This document shows, piece by piece, positions 1 through 64,000 of a DNA stretch of 64,000 nt. The position numbers were made by a program, and so were the translations under genes. How positions within the stretch are numbered: position 1 is the first letter of the stretch; the number at the start of each line of letters is the position of its first letter. The stretch lies in NCBI GenBank assembly GCA_009667805.1, contig CM019066.1, positions 1,550,001-1,614,000 of the forward strand, in the 5' to 3' direction. Source of the stretch: Leptobrachium leishanense. Its lineage: Eukaryota; Chordata; Amphibia; Anura; Megophryidae. Below the pieces are notes generated by a model. That model saw only the letters and a list, made by a program, of their open reading frames with translations, had not been told where the DNA came from and ran no database searches.

Positions 1-192
1 TATCTACACCCACCCTTTCCTCCTGGTGCTGTGCCTCAACCGCATCATGCTGGTGGCCACTACCGCTATGGCCAGCCTCAACAGGCACCCATGGCTCCTG
101 GTGCCATGCCCATCCCACACCCCGACACTGACCAGGGCAGGTACATGCAGGATCCTCATGACCCAGATGCACCTAATTATGAGGATTTGTAG
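1..192 (+). pseudogene. C-terminal end of a transposon ORF, probably Harbinger-encoded
   Basis: Frame 1 is open from the window edge to a TAG at 190-192, giving 63 residues rich in Pro, His, Gly, Gln and Tyr and ending in the acidic stretch NYEDL. No start is visible because the ORF enters from the left. The stop lies about 385 bp upstream of a terminal repeat (ending at 576) that matches the Harbinger-like MITEs at 15461, 43053 and 54267, so I infer that this is the end of one of the two proteins of the autonomous parent. It does not resemble the C terminus of YWHAQ, the gene I would expect upstream of ADAM17 from human synteny. Family assignment is uncertain. Confidence 0.4.
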
Positions 193-576
193 GGTTTTCT
201 TATATTTTTTTATATTTTTATTATGCGTTGTACGGAAACAATATATGCTGTGAATATATTGTTCTATGTTTTCGTTTATTGATGATAAAAATCAGTTTTC
301 CGTACATTGTTGTTGGTGTCATTATTTACGTGTGCTGGAATGTGATGCCTGTGTATGTGTGTGAGGAAGACCAGTTTTCACAAAATGTCTTTTTTCTATC
401 CATATTGTATCTATTATTATCCACTGGCTATTGATTTGGTTGCTCCTCTTCTACTTTACTTTTACATCCGTCACAAATAATGGACTGTGTGGCCACTACT
501 GCCTCTTCCGTCAGAAAGTGCGTCCGTACTGCACGGACGCACAGTCCGTACAAAATGCGCTCATCTGACCCTAGCC
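1..576 (+). mobile_element. Right-hand part of a Harbinger-like DNA transposon
   Basis: The last 110 bp or so (about 462-576) match the right ends of the MITEs at 15461-15903 and 43053-43517: a GGACGCACAG block, then an ATCTGACCCTAGCC end followed by TAA. The rest is AT-rich DNA and the end of an ORF (1-192). The left part lies outside the window. The TAA after the terminus fits the 3-bp TWA target preference of the PIF/Harbinger superfamily. That it was autonomous is inferred from the ORF only. Confidence 0.5.
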
Positions 577-622
577 TAAAAGCGCAGCCCCGTCACAGAT
601 CCATTATTTTATTATTCTAATA

Positions 623-1214
623 CTAGTTGTTAAGCCGGCCCAGAGGGCAGTCTATTGTTGTTGTCGCCAGCTCAGAATTTATGTCCACATATTTGGTTTT
701 CAATGTCCTATCCAAGAGTATCTCCATATATAAATGCGTTTTGAAACGTGTCTGTCGCCATCCCGTCCGCAACAGGGGGGCAAAGTAAGCAGCTGTGATG
801 GGTGCGTGTGCAGCTGACAGCGCATTACAAACGCATTTATATATTAGAGCAGGCTCCTCTTCCCTCTTGGATTGTAAACTCAGGGGAACAGGACCCCTTA
901 GATTGTAAGCTTGTGGGAGCAGGCTCAAGGTGGTTGGGTGCCCAGTTGCAGGGAGGCCAATACTTACCTTGTTCAAGTCCCCAGGTCTACCCCGCGCTGG
1001 TTTCGGCATGTGGCGCCCAGAGCCTCCCCTGCACCCGCCGCCGGGGTAGTCTCGGGGCAGGGGTGATCCGCGAGGGGCAAAAAAAAAGCCGATCTGTTGG
1101 AGAGGCGCTGTGTGCGTGCCTCTCCAATGGATTTTTGTTGTCCCTCGCGCATGCCAGCTGGTAATCACCGCGCATGCGCAATGTGCAAGTGGCAAACAGT
1201 TTTATATATAGAGA
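623..1214 (-). mobile_element. Non-autonomous Helitron
   Basis: Read on the - strand the element starts TCTCTATATATAAAAC at 1214 and ends AACAACTAG at 623. A small hairpin, GCCC-TCT-GGGC, sits just inside the CTAG end (about 634-645). The flanking bases on the - strand are A before and T after, which is the Helitron insertion rule (between A and T, no duplication). At 592 bp it has no helicase and no credible ORF. Long open frames across it on both strands are chance. Confidence 0.7.
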
Positions 1215-2199
1215 TATCTAATGAAAGCATGAGATCACATTGATCCTTAAGACCAATCCTACCCCTGATGAAGTATCACAAAGTGCCCTTGTAATGCCAA
1301 TCATACGTTTCACTCCCCGTATATCTGTTAGCAATTCTTTTATATTTGCATATTAGGAAGATTTGAGTAATTCCCTGTGTTTAAGGTTTTGCTGTGTCAC
1401 TCATTTCTGGCGGCATGTCACCCGGGTGAGTGACAGCTGTGGTCAAAAGAGCCTCCCTTCAGGACAGCAGTCCCCCGCAGAGACCAATCACATAGTGCTG
1501 CATGAGGACCTCTTTGATACTAGAGGATGGCGGGGTGTCTGTAAACTGCAGCCTGTGGTATCTCATTGATCTTTATGACCATTCACTCCCTTGATGGGAC
1601 ATTGCCAGGGAAAGTGAACCTGGCTGCTTTCTAAAGTCATATTCCCCCCCCCCCCCTTTTCCTATTGCACAGTACAACAGAAATTCCCCATCCCCCGCTG
1701 TGAACAAGGATGATGAGGAGCAGAGTCTGCATTCTCTAAGAGGCAGTCAAAATAATTACGATTCACTCCATTGTTTGAAGAACATTTGTAAATGGTTATA
1801 ACTGCTAAATTGGCTTTTTTTTTTTTTTTTTTCCTCCTCCTAGCTGGATTTTTAAGGCTTATTTTAAAAACGGGCTAGAAAGTGACCCCTGAATGCCTTT
1901 TTGTACAGCATAGAATTCCAAACATTCTCCGTTCCTGCTGGCGCCTCCATCCTCAAAGAAAGAAGCTTAAAGCTGCTGTTGCTTTCTCATTTTAGTATAT
2001 ATTTTTTTCTACTTCCAGTGGAGTCTGTTCAGGGCTTTTCCCCATTAGTCATTAATAAAATGGCAAAATCAATCTCAGAAAGGAAAAGACAAGGATCCGC
2101 AGCCCCCCCCCCCAACTCTGGGGGTGGACTGACTTGTGTTTGCAGCAATAGCTGGTGAGTCAAGGGGTCTGAAAATATATAAGGGCAGCCCGGTTACTT
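1215..2199. other. Intergenic DNA upstream of ADAM17
   Basis: No gene is recognised here. It holds a poly-C tract (about 1646-1658), a T tract (about 1817-1832) and a short C run at 2104-2113. Nothing has the codon pattern of a conserved protein. Confidence 0.5.
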
Positions 2200-2605
2200 C
2201 ATCATTCCTCACGCCCCCCCTCTATCAAAGAGGAAATTTCGACAAGATTTCTCTGGTTCACCCAGACTGCTGCAACATCTTCACAAAGTCATGTGTGTTT
2301 TAGAAGACGGCTGCGTGATCACAGCTGCTGTGCGTTTGATTCCACTTCATTCTCAATCCCCTGTTTATGGTTTTTTTTTTCAGAAAACTCCTCTAGTTTC
2401 GGAATCGTTGTTTGGAGAGACGTCTTTTAAAATATAGGATTGAATATGACTGGTCCCTCAAGCGCAAGGTTTTGGTCCCGTCTAGGAGCCTGCCGTTGTT
2501 GAGCATGCGCCAGCGGACGCAAGCTCTGACTGCACCGGCTGTTCTCTGACAACGTCTCGCATTTCTCCATGTGAGATTGGAAAAACCATCTTCCAGTGGG
2601 GCAAA
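2200..2605 (+). promoter_or_regulatory. Probable ADAM17 promoter and 5' UTR
   Basis: This is the stretch directly before the ADAM17 start codon. The part from about 2460 to 2600 is richer in G+C and CpG than the surrounding DNA and contains GCATGCGCCA, which resembles an NRF-1 half site. No TATA box at a convincing distance is seen and no transcription start can be fixed from the sequence. A role as promoter is inferred from position only. Confidence 0.35.
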
Positions 2606-57720
<55,115 letters not shown>

Positions 57721-58389
57721 GTAAGGGGTATTTAATTTTTTTGAATATATTTTTAATATCTTTTGAATGCTTTACGTGGTCTATTAATCTCTCTCCTCCT
57801 TTTGACTAAACTGACTTAGATAATTGTTTCCACCTCTACCATTCCTGGATACATTCCTCATGCCTAATGCTAATTCCCAGCCAAATTTACAGCATGGTGA
57901 CCAGCAGTGGCGTAGCGTGCGTTATCAGCGCCCGGGGCCAGCCAAGAATTGTGCCCCCCCCCCCAACCTGTGGACACGTCAGCATGCCCTGATTCCCTTC
58001 CACCATCATGGCATTGAACCCCTTAACTGTGATACAGCAACCACTCGAGATACTTGGTTCCAGCCAAACAACATGGTACTCTAGGGTATAAACAGCTGCA
58101 GACTTGAAGTTGTGAAAATGAAAGGTCTTTTTATTCCAGCATAAACAAACACCACACTTGCCTTTGAATCACTATTGCAGGTGATTAAACAAAAAACTAC
58201 AAATGAAAACTAGGGATGCACCGATACCACTTTTTTTAACACTGAGTACGAGTACCGATATTTTTTAAAAGTACTCACCGATATACCGAGACTTTTATTT
58301 TATGTCGTGACAGCTTTCCAATAAGAACAGACCTCATATAAAAATGCCCCCCGCTCACATGTATATATCCCCCCCAGATACATATACAC

Positions 58390-58560
58390 AGAATGTCCCA
58401 GCTCACATGGATATTGCCCCAGCTCACATGGATATTGGCCCCAGCTCTCACATGGATATTGGCCCCAGCTCTCACATGGATATTGGCCCCAGCTCTCACA
58501 TGGATATTGGCCCCAGCTCTCACATGGATATTGCTCCTATGGATATTGCCCCAGCTCCGG
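58390..58560 (+). repeat. Minisatellite array III (about 27-bp units)
   Basis: Units of CACATGGATATTGGCCCCAG plus CTCT, first in shorter form (GGATATTGCCCCAGCTC). About seven units. The same core as arrays I and II. Open frames across it are not genes. Confidence 0.8.
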
Positions 58561-58591
58561 ATGCCAGCAGGGGTTGGGGGCTTGATTCCAT

Positions 58592-58840
58592 GTTGAGGGG
58601 GCCCAGATGCCATGGAGCGGGAGTGCCCGGTCCTGAACAGCGTGAGAGTCCGTGTTGAAGAGGAGGCTGCGTGCGTGCGCAGGTCACGCGGTCCGGCCAG
58701 TCAGATGGTACAGAGACTCGGTACCACCTGACTGGCCGGACCGCGTGACCTGTGCACGTGCGTAGCCGCCTCCCCTTCAACACGGGCTCACACTGTTCAG
58801 GACCGGCCACTCCTGCTGCATGGCATCCGGGCCCCCTCAA
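58592..58840. repeat. Hairpin, ~115-bp arms
   Basis: Arms 58592-58710 and 58731-58840 around a 20-base loop. Paired words are GTTGAGGGGGCCC, CCGGTCCTGAACAG, AGGTCACGCGGTCCGGCCAG and their inverses. About ten mismatches separate the arms, so it is older than the 36.5-kb hairpin. Confidence 0.8.
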
Positions 58841-59325
58841 CCCGCGGGCCCTTGGGCGCGCCCTTGGGCGTGACCGAGGGCCCAGCGGGTCAGTCCAGGC
58901 CTGAACTTTTAGGGGCGCATAATTTCAAAAGAAATTTGCGCCCCTAAGAAAACTGCGCCCGGGGCCACCGGCCCCCCCACGCTACGCCACTGGTGACGAA
59001 TCGTTTACAATCAAAAAATTTTATTAGGTAAGAGGTAGTACAGAGAATACAGTATGAGAATATTAACAATGTACAATAATACATCAAAGAGTTGAGTTAA
59101 AAAGTGGTAACACTCGAATACCCTTGCAGATCAGTTCATCCAGGTAAATCAGGCTACTATTACCGGGGAAACCGTGAGTGCACTTGTGTGGGGGTACCGA
59201 TGGCTACTAAGTAGGAAGAGAGACTGTACAGAGATTGAGGTAGAAGAAAGAAACAGATAGGAAAAAGGGAAAGTGTGATAGACAGAGCAAGAAGAAGGGA
59301 AGGGAAGGGAACCAAGGAAAGAGAG

Positions 59326-59356
<31 letters not shown>

Positions 59357-59496
59357 CAAGACTATCAATGAAAGGAGAGGTGGGATCTGAAGAAAATATA
59401 AGAAAACCATACGAACAAGAAACATATATCTCAGATTCAAGACCTTAAGGGGGGAGAAGGTTCCGCGAGTGATGTCTCAGGTGTTCTAATACCCTC

Positions 59497-60838
59497 TCAA
59501 TCTGGTTGCAGCCAGCGTCTACAGTCGGCTGAGGATATAAAGGAGTTCCAATGGAACCAAGTTGTGTTATGCACTTCTGTCCATCCGCCCGGGGGCAGGT
59601 TCGCTGTTTCCAGAGATCTAATGTTTTCGACTTTCGATATCCGATCTCTAGGTGATGGTACCACAGATGAGTTCCAGTGGATAGGGATTGGTGCCCGAGC
59701 TGCCAGCAAGATCCTAATCAGCACAGATTTCTTCAGGGATTTTACAGAGAGTGTCATCTGTCCTAGCAGAAATATCTCAGGTGTGAAGTCCAGCACAATT
59801 TCGGTGGTGTGTTCAATTAGAGAACTTGCTGAGCGCCAAAAGGGCTCCAGATGGGGCATGTCCACCACAAATGTAGAAAGGTTCCCTGATCTCGGAGGCA
59901 TCTCCAACACTCCGTAGAGTGAGTCGGGCTAAAGCGGGCTATCCAAATGGGGGTAGTATACCATAAGGACGCAATTTTAAAAGATGTTTCCTTTAATCGA
60001 GAGAGAGGAGTGCCGTGGTGGATCAGAGTGAAAGTTTTCGTCCAGTGCATTTCGGGGATCACGGTTCCCAGCATAGTATCCCATCGTCCCACGTATGAGG
60101 GGGGATCTAAGTCAGAAGATTGTAGAGCGTGATACTGGGATGAAAGACTGCGACGGGACAGTGCCTATAGCACACAGACTTTCAAATGTCGTAAGCGGTC
60201 GCGTCAGGTTCGTACCGTTAGGTAGTGACAACAGAAAATGTTTAATCTGTAGGAAGTTAAACCGATCTAAATAGGTAAGTGGAGGGTCTACGTCCGAAGT
60301 TGGGATCTGTCGGAATTGGCCGTCTTTTAGAACGTGCATGGCCAATAGGCCTGGGTGGGTGGTAAAGCGATTCCGTAATGTTGGTCTAATGCCCCCTCTA
60401 AAAGCCGGATTATGAGATAACGGGAGAAGGGGAGCTGGGAAGGTAGACAGGGAGTGGCGAACCCTGAGTTTGTGCCAGATATTGATGGTACCGATCAGTG
60501 TTGGGATCGAACGGTAGGTGGTTGGTATGTGATCTGGAAATAACCACGGCAATACCCATAGCGGGCTTGATGCTAGGCTAGCTTCTAGGTCAAGCCATTT
60601 CTTAGTCGGGGATACGACCATCCAATCTAGTATTCTGGTAAGATGGGTGGCATGGTAGTACAACCGGATGTCCGGTAAGGCAAGTCCACCCTGCGTCGTA
60701 GGTCTGCACAACGTTGTAAATTTAAGACGGGGTCGTGCGCCCACCCATACGAAGGATAGAAAACAGAGGCGGAGGGCTTGAAAGATTTCGTTTGAGATGG
60801 GGAGTGGAATCGTTTGCATAAGGTAAAGAATGCGGGGT
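59497..60838 (-). pseudogene. L1-like ORF2, C-terminal third, frameshifted
   Basis: It continues ORF2 in a shifted frame: PLPISNEIFQALRLCFLSFV, then GGLALPDIRLYYHATHLTRI, to about 60140. A second shift leads to SLWYTTPIWIARFSPTHSTE and CWRCLRDQGTFLHLWWTC (the Cys-rich C-terminal motif), and a third, near 59855, to a tail that ends at 59497. The first shift (near 60840) looks like one extra base in a CTTACCCCGC context. Confidence 0.75.
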
Positions 60839-63319
60839 AAGGATATTCATTTTCAACACCCCTATTCTGCCCAGCCAAGAAATATGTTTATTAGACCATG
60901 TCTTGATGTCATGTCTGATGTCAATCAGAAGGGGTTCAAAATTTAACTTGGAGATACGCATCACGTCTGCCGACAGCCATATTCCCAGATATTTTAATTT
61001 GTCTGCACACCATTTAAATCGAAAGCGTTTTTGAAGTTGCTGAGCCATTCCCTCCGGAACGGAGATTCCCAGGATCTCAGATTTCTCCGCATTGATGGTC
61101 AAGCCCGCCACCGTGCCGTAGTGTTGCAATTCCCTGACCACCTCCGGCAGGGAGGTGATCGGGTCCGTCAGCAGAAACATGAGGTCATCCGCATATGCTG
61201 CGACTTTATGCCTGTGTCTCCTCCCCTGAAGCCCTGGAATAACTGGGTTCGCCCTAATGGCTGCCAGTAAGGGCTCCAAAGATAGGGCAAAAAGCAGCGG
61301 AGACAATGGGCAGCCCTGTCGTGTTCCGTTTAAAATGGGGAAACTAGCCGTCAGCGCCCCGTTGACTCGGACTCTGGCCGAAGGAGATGTATATAGAGCA
61401 GAGACCCATCTCAAGAACCCGTCACCTAGTCCAAATTGTTGAAGTACTTGCATCAGATAGGGCCATAACACCCTATCAAATGCTTTCTCAGCATCGGTAG
61501 AGAGTAACAAGAACGGAAGTTTTTCTTGTTTTGCGATTAGTATAGCGTTAATAACCCTCGACGTTGCGTCCTTTGCTTCCCTACCCGGTATAAACCCTAC
61601 TTGGTCCGAGTCAACCAAGCGGGGCAGGTATTGTTGAAGTCGAGATGCTAAGATACGCGCCAAAAGTTTGACGTCCGTGTTGAGGAGAGAGATGGGGCGG
61701 TAGCTGGATGGCAAGAGCGGATCCTTACCCGGTTTTGGGATCAAAGTGATAGTCGCCGCTAAAGCCGAAGAGTGCAGTGTCCCCTCCGATAAGAGCGAGT
61801 TGAAAGTAGCTAATAAGTGTGGTAGCAGCTCTGGTTGGAGGAGTTTTAGATATTCTACCGGGAGACCATCAGGTCCGGGGCATTTGTGAGGCTTGACATG
61901 TTTAAGAGCCGACACTAGTTCCTCGACAGTAATTGAGGACCCTAAGTCTGTGGCCTCCTCAGGTGACAGTCGTTTAAGGTTCTTGTTTGCAAGATAACTA
62001 TTAATGTCCGTGACATTAAGGTCAGGAAATTGCGAGGTCTGTAACGAATATAGGGATTGGAAATACGTGTAGAATTCCTCTGCCACCCGATCAGGGTGTG
62101 TCGTGATGTCTTTGGAGGGCAGACGAATGCGAGGGATGTATGCCTTTGCCTTTTTTGATTTAAGTATCTGGGCCAGTAGCCGACCTGGCTTGTTTTCGTG
62201 GAGAGCAAAAAAGGAGTTTGTTTTTGTGGCCAGGAATTTTAGGTCAGCCGTTAGTCGCGACGTAAGAGATGCCCTGGCTTTTATAAGCAGTTGGTAAGTC
62301 GCGGTGTCACCTGAAGCGGCATGTAAGTTTTCTAGACGGGACACCTCATCAAAGAGGTCAGCTTTTTGTGCGATACGTAGCTTCTTAGCTGCCGTACCTT
62401 TGCTTATGAGAAAGCCCCGTAGGACTGCCTTATGGGCTTCCCAGACCGTGGTAATCGGGATTTCTGGCGTGAGGTTCTCCACAAAATAATCAGATAATAG
62501 CTGGCGGGTCTCTGCCAATACCACTGGGTCCTCCAGGAGGGAGAGGTTCAGTCGCCACGTACGTTCCCGCGGGACAAAAATCGGGGAGGTTAAACAAGCC
62601 GATATTGGGGAGTGGTCCGACCACGTTTTCGTATGTATGTCTGAGGCTCGAATTATGTCAAATGTATGCTGCTGTACAAAAAAGTAGTCTATCCTTGAGT
62701 ATACTGCGTGCACTGAGGAGTAATAGGAGTAATCTTTCTCGCCTCCGTGTAGTGCTCTCCATACATCCACCAATTGATGGCTGTCTAAGAGGCGTCGCAT
62801 ACGGCGCAAAATGTTTCGTGGGGTTGATGACACCCCCGTTGACGCATCCACTTGGGGATCCATAGCGATATTAAAGTCCCCGGCTAGAACTAACGTGCCC
62901 TCTTGGAAGTCTTGAAGGGAAAGTAGGATAGCTGCCAAGCATCGGTGTTGGGCCTTGTTAGCCAGATACACCGACGCCAATGTAAAAAGCGTGCCCGCTA
63001 TGCGACCCTTCACAAAAAGAAACCTACCCTCCGGGTCTCGCTGTACCCCCACCTCTTCAAACGGAAGTCCCCGTGCAAACAAAATAGCCACCCCACGCGA
63101 TTTACTTAACCCATAATTGCTGGAATATCCAGTAGGGAAGTTTCTGTCGCGTATTATCGGAGCCGTCTCACCTCGAAGGTGTGTCTCCTGGAGGAAGGCT
63201 ATTGACGCCTTCTGTGCCCAGAGCTCCCGTAAGATTTTAGATCTCTTTTCCGGGGTATTTAACCCACGGACATTGTAAGTTAGCAGTTTGAGCGTCCCTG
63301 GGGAGAACAAGGTCGCCAT
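60722..63319 (-). CDS. L1-like ORF2: endonuclease and reverse transcriptase
   Basis: ORF2 protein nicks target DNA and copies element RNA there. From the chosen start MATLFSPGTLKLLTYNVRGL (63319; an upstream Met at 63391 adds only a hydrophobic stretch) it shows the AP-endonuclease motifs LTYNVRGLN, FLQETH, LAGDFN, SRIDYFFV and SDHSPI in the first 260 residues, then RT motifs YRPISLLNTDVKLLARILAS, STDAEKAFDRVLWPYL, GTRQGCPLSPLLFALSLEPL and YADDLMFLLTD. The frame is open through about residue 825, then shifts near 60840. Both catalytic domains look intact. It belongs to the L1 group, possibly the Tx1 branch known in frogs. Confidence 0.88.
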   Translation of the reverse strand: MATLFSPGTLKLLTYNVRGLNTPEKRSKILRELWAQKASIAFLQETHLRGETAPIIRDRNFPTGYSSNYGLSKSRGVAILFARGLPFEEVGVQRDPEGRFLFVKGRIAGTLFTLASVYLANKAQHRCLAAILLSLQDFQEGTLVLAGDFNIAMDPQVDASTGVSSTPRNILRRMRRLLDSHQLVDVWRALHGGEKDYSYYSSVHAVYSRIDYFFVQQHTFDIIRASDIHTKTWSDHSPISACLTSPIFVPRERTWRLNLSLLEDPVVLAETRQLLSDYFVENLTPEIPITTVWEAHKAVLRGFLISKGTAAKKLRIAQKADLFDEVSRLENLHAASGDTATYQLLIKARASLTSRLTADLKFLATKTNSFFALHENKPGRLLAQILKSKKAKAYIPRIRLPSKDITTHPDRVAEEFYTYFQSLYSLQTSQFPDLNVTDINSYLANKNLKRLSPEEATDLGSSITVEELVSALKHVKPHKCPGPDGLPVEYLKLLQPELLPHLLATFNSLLSEGTLHSSALAATITLIPKPGKDPLLPSSYRPISLLNTDVKLLARILASRLQQYLPRLVDSDQVGFIPGREAKDATSRVINAILIAKQEKLPFLLLSTDAEKAFDRVLWPYLMQVLQQFGLGDGFLRWVSALYTSPSARVRVNGALTASFPILNGTRQGCPLSPLLFALSLEPLLAAIRANPVIPGLQGRRHRHKVAAYADDLMFLLTDPITSLPEVVRELQHYGTVAGLTINAEKSEILGISVPEGMAQQLQKRFRFKWCADKLKYLGIWLSADVMRISKLNFEPLLIDIRHDIKTWSNKHISWLGRIGVLKMNILTPHSLPYANDSTPHLKRNLSSPPPLFSILRMGGRTTPS

Positions 63320-64000
63320 CTGAGAAGGTATGAAGCAAACACCCAGCAACACAGAACCAAAACAAAAACAAAACAAAATAAAACCAAACAAAATAAAAAG
63401 GGAGGGGGGCGGGAGGTGAATAGTAGGATATAAACAGAGATGAGCGAGAGAGAAGTAGAGTAGAAAGAAATAAGTGCGCCAATAAGAGAAAGAGAAGAGG
63501 TGTGACTGGAGGATCAGAGACAGGGGCAGGAGTAGAGCCTCCCCCGCAGAGTCCCCAGAAGTTAGTACACCAAGCCTCTCGGGGGTGAGTAGCCTGATTC
63601 ACCGTTCAGCGAAAGAAAAATTGAATGCGAGTAAGCAATGAAGCAATAAAATCAACAGTCGTGAATGTCAAGTGACAAATTCAAACTACGAGAGAACCCG
63701 TCCGAGTCTATTATAAAGTTAACTCCCCAAATTAGGAAGGCATATAACAGAAGTAAGCTAAGATCATAGAAACTTGCGCTTTTGTAACCAACATAGTATA
63801 CTTGAAAATATATGAAGTCAGAGCATCTCTCCTCTGTGGAGGTCTATGTACCACCCTCCCGAAAAGAGGGACAGTATCACCCCTCCCGCCACCCTCCAGA
63901 GCAATCCTAGACAGCATATAACCAGTGGTGACAAAGGAGAAGGAGCACCCCTCCACAGTGAGGTATGGTAGTGAGGTATGCATCGCAACAACCTTGTATC

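Larger units (their letters stand above)
57905..58992. mobile_element. hAT element carrying minisatellite and hairpin
   Basis: Ends CAGTGGCGTAGC and GCTACGCCACTG are perfect inverses, each next to a GCGCCCGGGGCCA block. The flanks GTGACCAG and GTGACGAA agree at 5 of 8 bases, so the duplication is doubtful. Inside are AGGGATGCACCGATACCAC (about 58213, itself like the end of another hAT family), array III and a long hairpin. No transposase. Confidence 0.7.
59010..64000 (-). mobile_element. L1-like non-LTR retrotransposon, long copy
   Basis: On the - strand, 5' to 3': a region entering from the right edge (63320-64000, no recognised protein), ORF2 (63319 to about 59500, with shifts) and a 3' UTR of about 490 bp ending near AATAAA at 59020-59025. 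The 3' UTR is a strong polypyrimidine tract on the sense strand (59211-59357 reads as purines on +). ORF1 must lie beyond the window. The element is in antisense orientation within ADAM17 intron 16. Confidence 0.85.

Noticed and set aside
1..192. Last exon of the neighbouring host gene (YWHAQ expected by synteny)
   Set aside because: The residues do not resemble a 14-3-3 C terminus, and a Harbinger terminus follows at 576.
623..1195. 190-codon open frame on the - strand
   Set aside because: It lies wholly inside a non-autonomous Helitron and resembles no protein family.
63237..63983. Open frames upstream of L1 ORF2 as ORF1
   Set aside because: They are low-complexity, Leu/Ser/Phe-rich translations with no coiled coil or RRM-like pattern, so ORF1 is taken to lie outside the window.

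Overview
The window is vertebrate nuclear DNA, most likely from a frog or other amphibian. It holds one host gene on the + strand: the 5' and central part of ADAM17 (TACE). Sixteen coding exons (2606 to 57720) are joined by GT-AG introns whose phases agree throughout. They encode about 675 residues: signal peptide, prodomain, furin site, zinc metalloprotease domain, disintegrin domain, membrane-proximal domain and the juxtamembrane segment. The window ends before the transmembrane and cytoplasmic exons. The amphibian assignment is inference: it rests on the protein resembling known ADAM17 and on the mix of transposons (DIRS, Tc1, L1, L2, Helitron, Harbinger, hAT and TTAA-targeting elements).

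Layout. 1-576: tail of a Harbinger-like transposon with the end of an ORF. 623-1214: a short Helitron. About 2200-2605: upstream region of ADAM17, then exon 1. Intron 1 (13.2 kb) holds TTAA-type elements, a LINE 3' fragment, an almost full Tc1 element (11656-13230) and a pile of nested elements (14027-15903). Intron 3 holds a foldback element with hammerhead-like motifs. Intron 4 holds a shortened DIRS element with a gag-like ORF and a tRNA-derived SINE. Intron 6 has an L2 fragment. Intron 7 (13.6 kb) holds a Helitron-like element built on a roughly 140-bp tandem array, a second transposon inserted in that array, another L2 copy, a 1.9-kb foldback element and several MITEs. Introns 8-15 carry the catalytic, disintegrin and membrane-proximal exons between further MITEs. 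Intron 16 holds a hAT element and a largely intact L1-like element on the - strand that runs off the right edge.

The host gene does one job: it encodes a membrane sheddase for TNF, EGF-family ligands and other ectodomains. Everything else is mobile DNA. Several insertions can be dated against each other because an unoccupied related copy lies elsewhere in the window (46.7, 35.7 and 14.0 kb). The most unusual pattern is that three otherwise different DNA transposons (14.0, 35.7 and 57.9 kb) share one core: a 20-27 bp minisatellite built on ATGGATATnGCCCCAGCTC followed by a long GC-rich hairpin.
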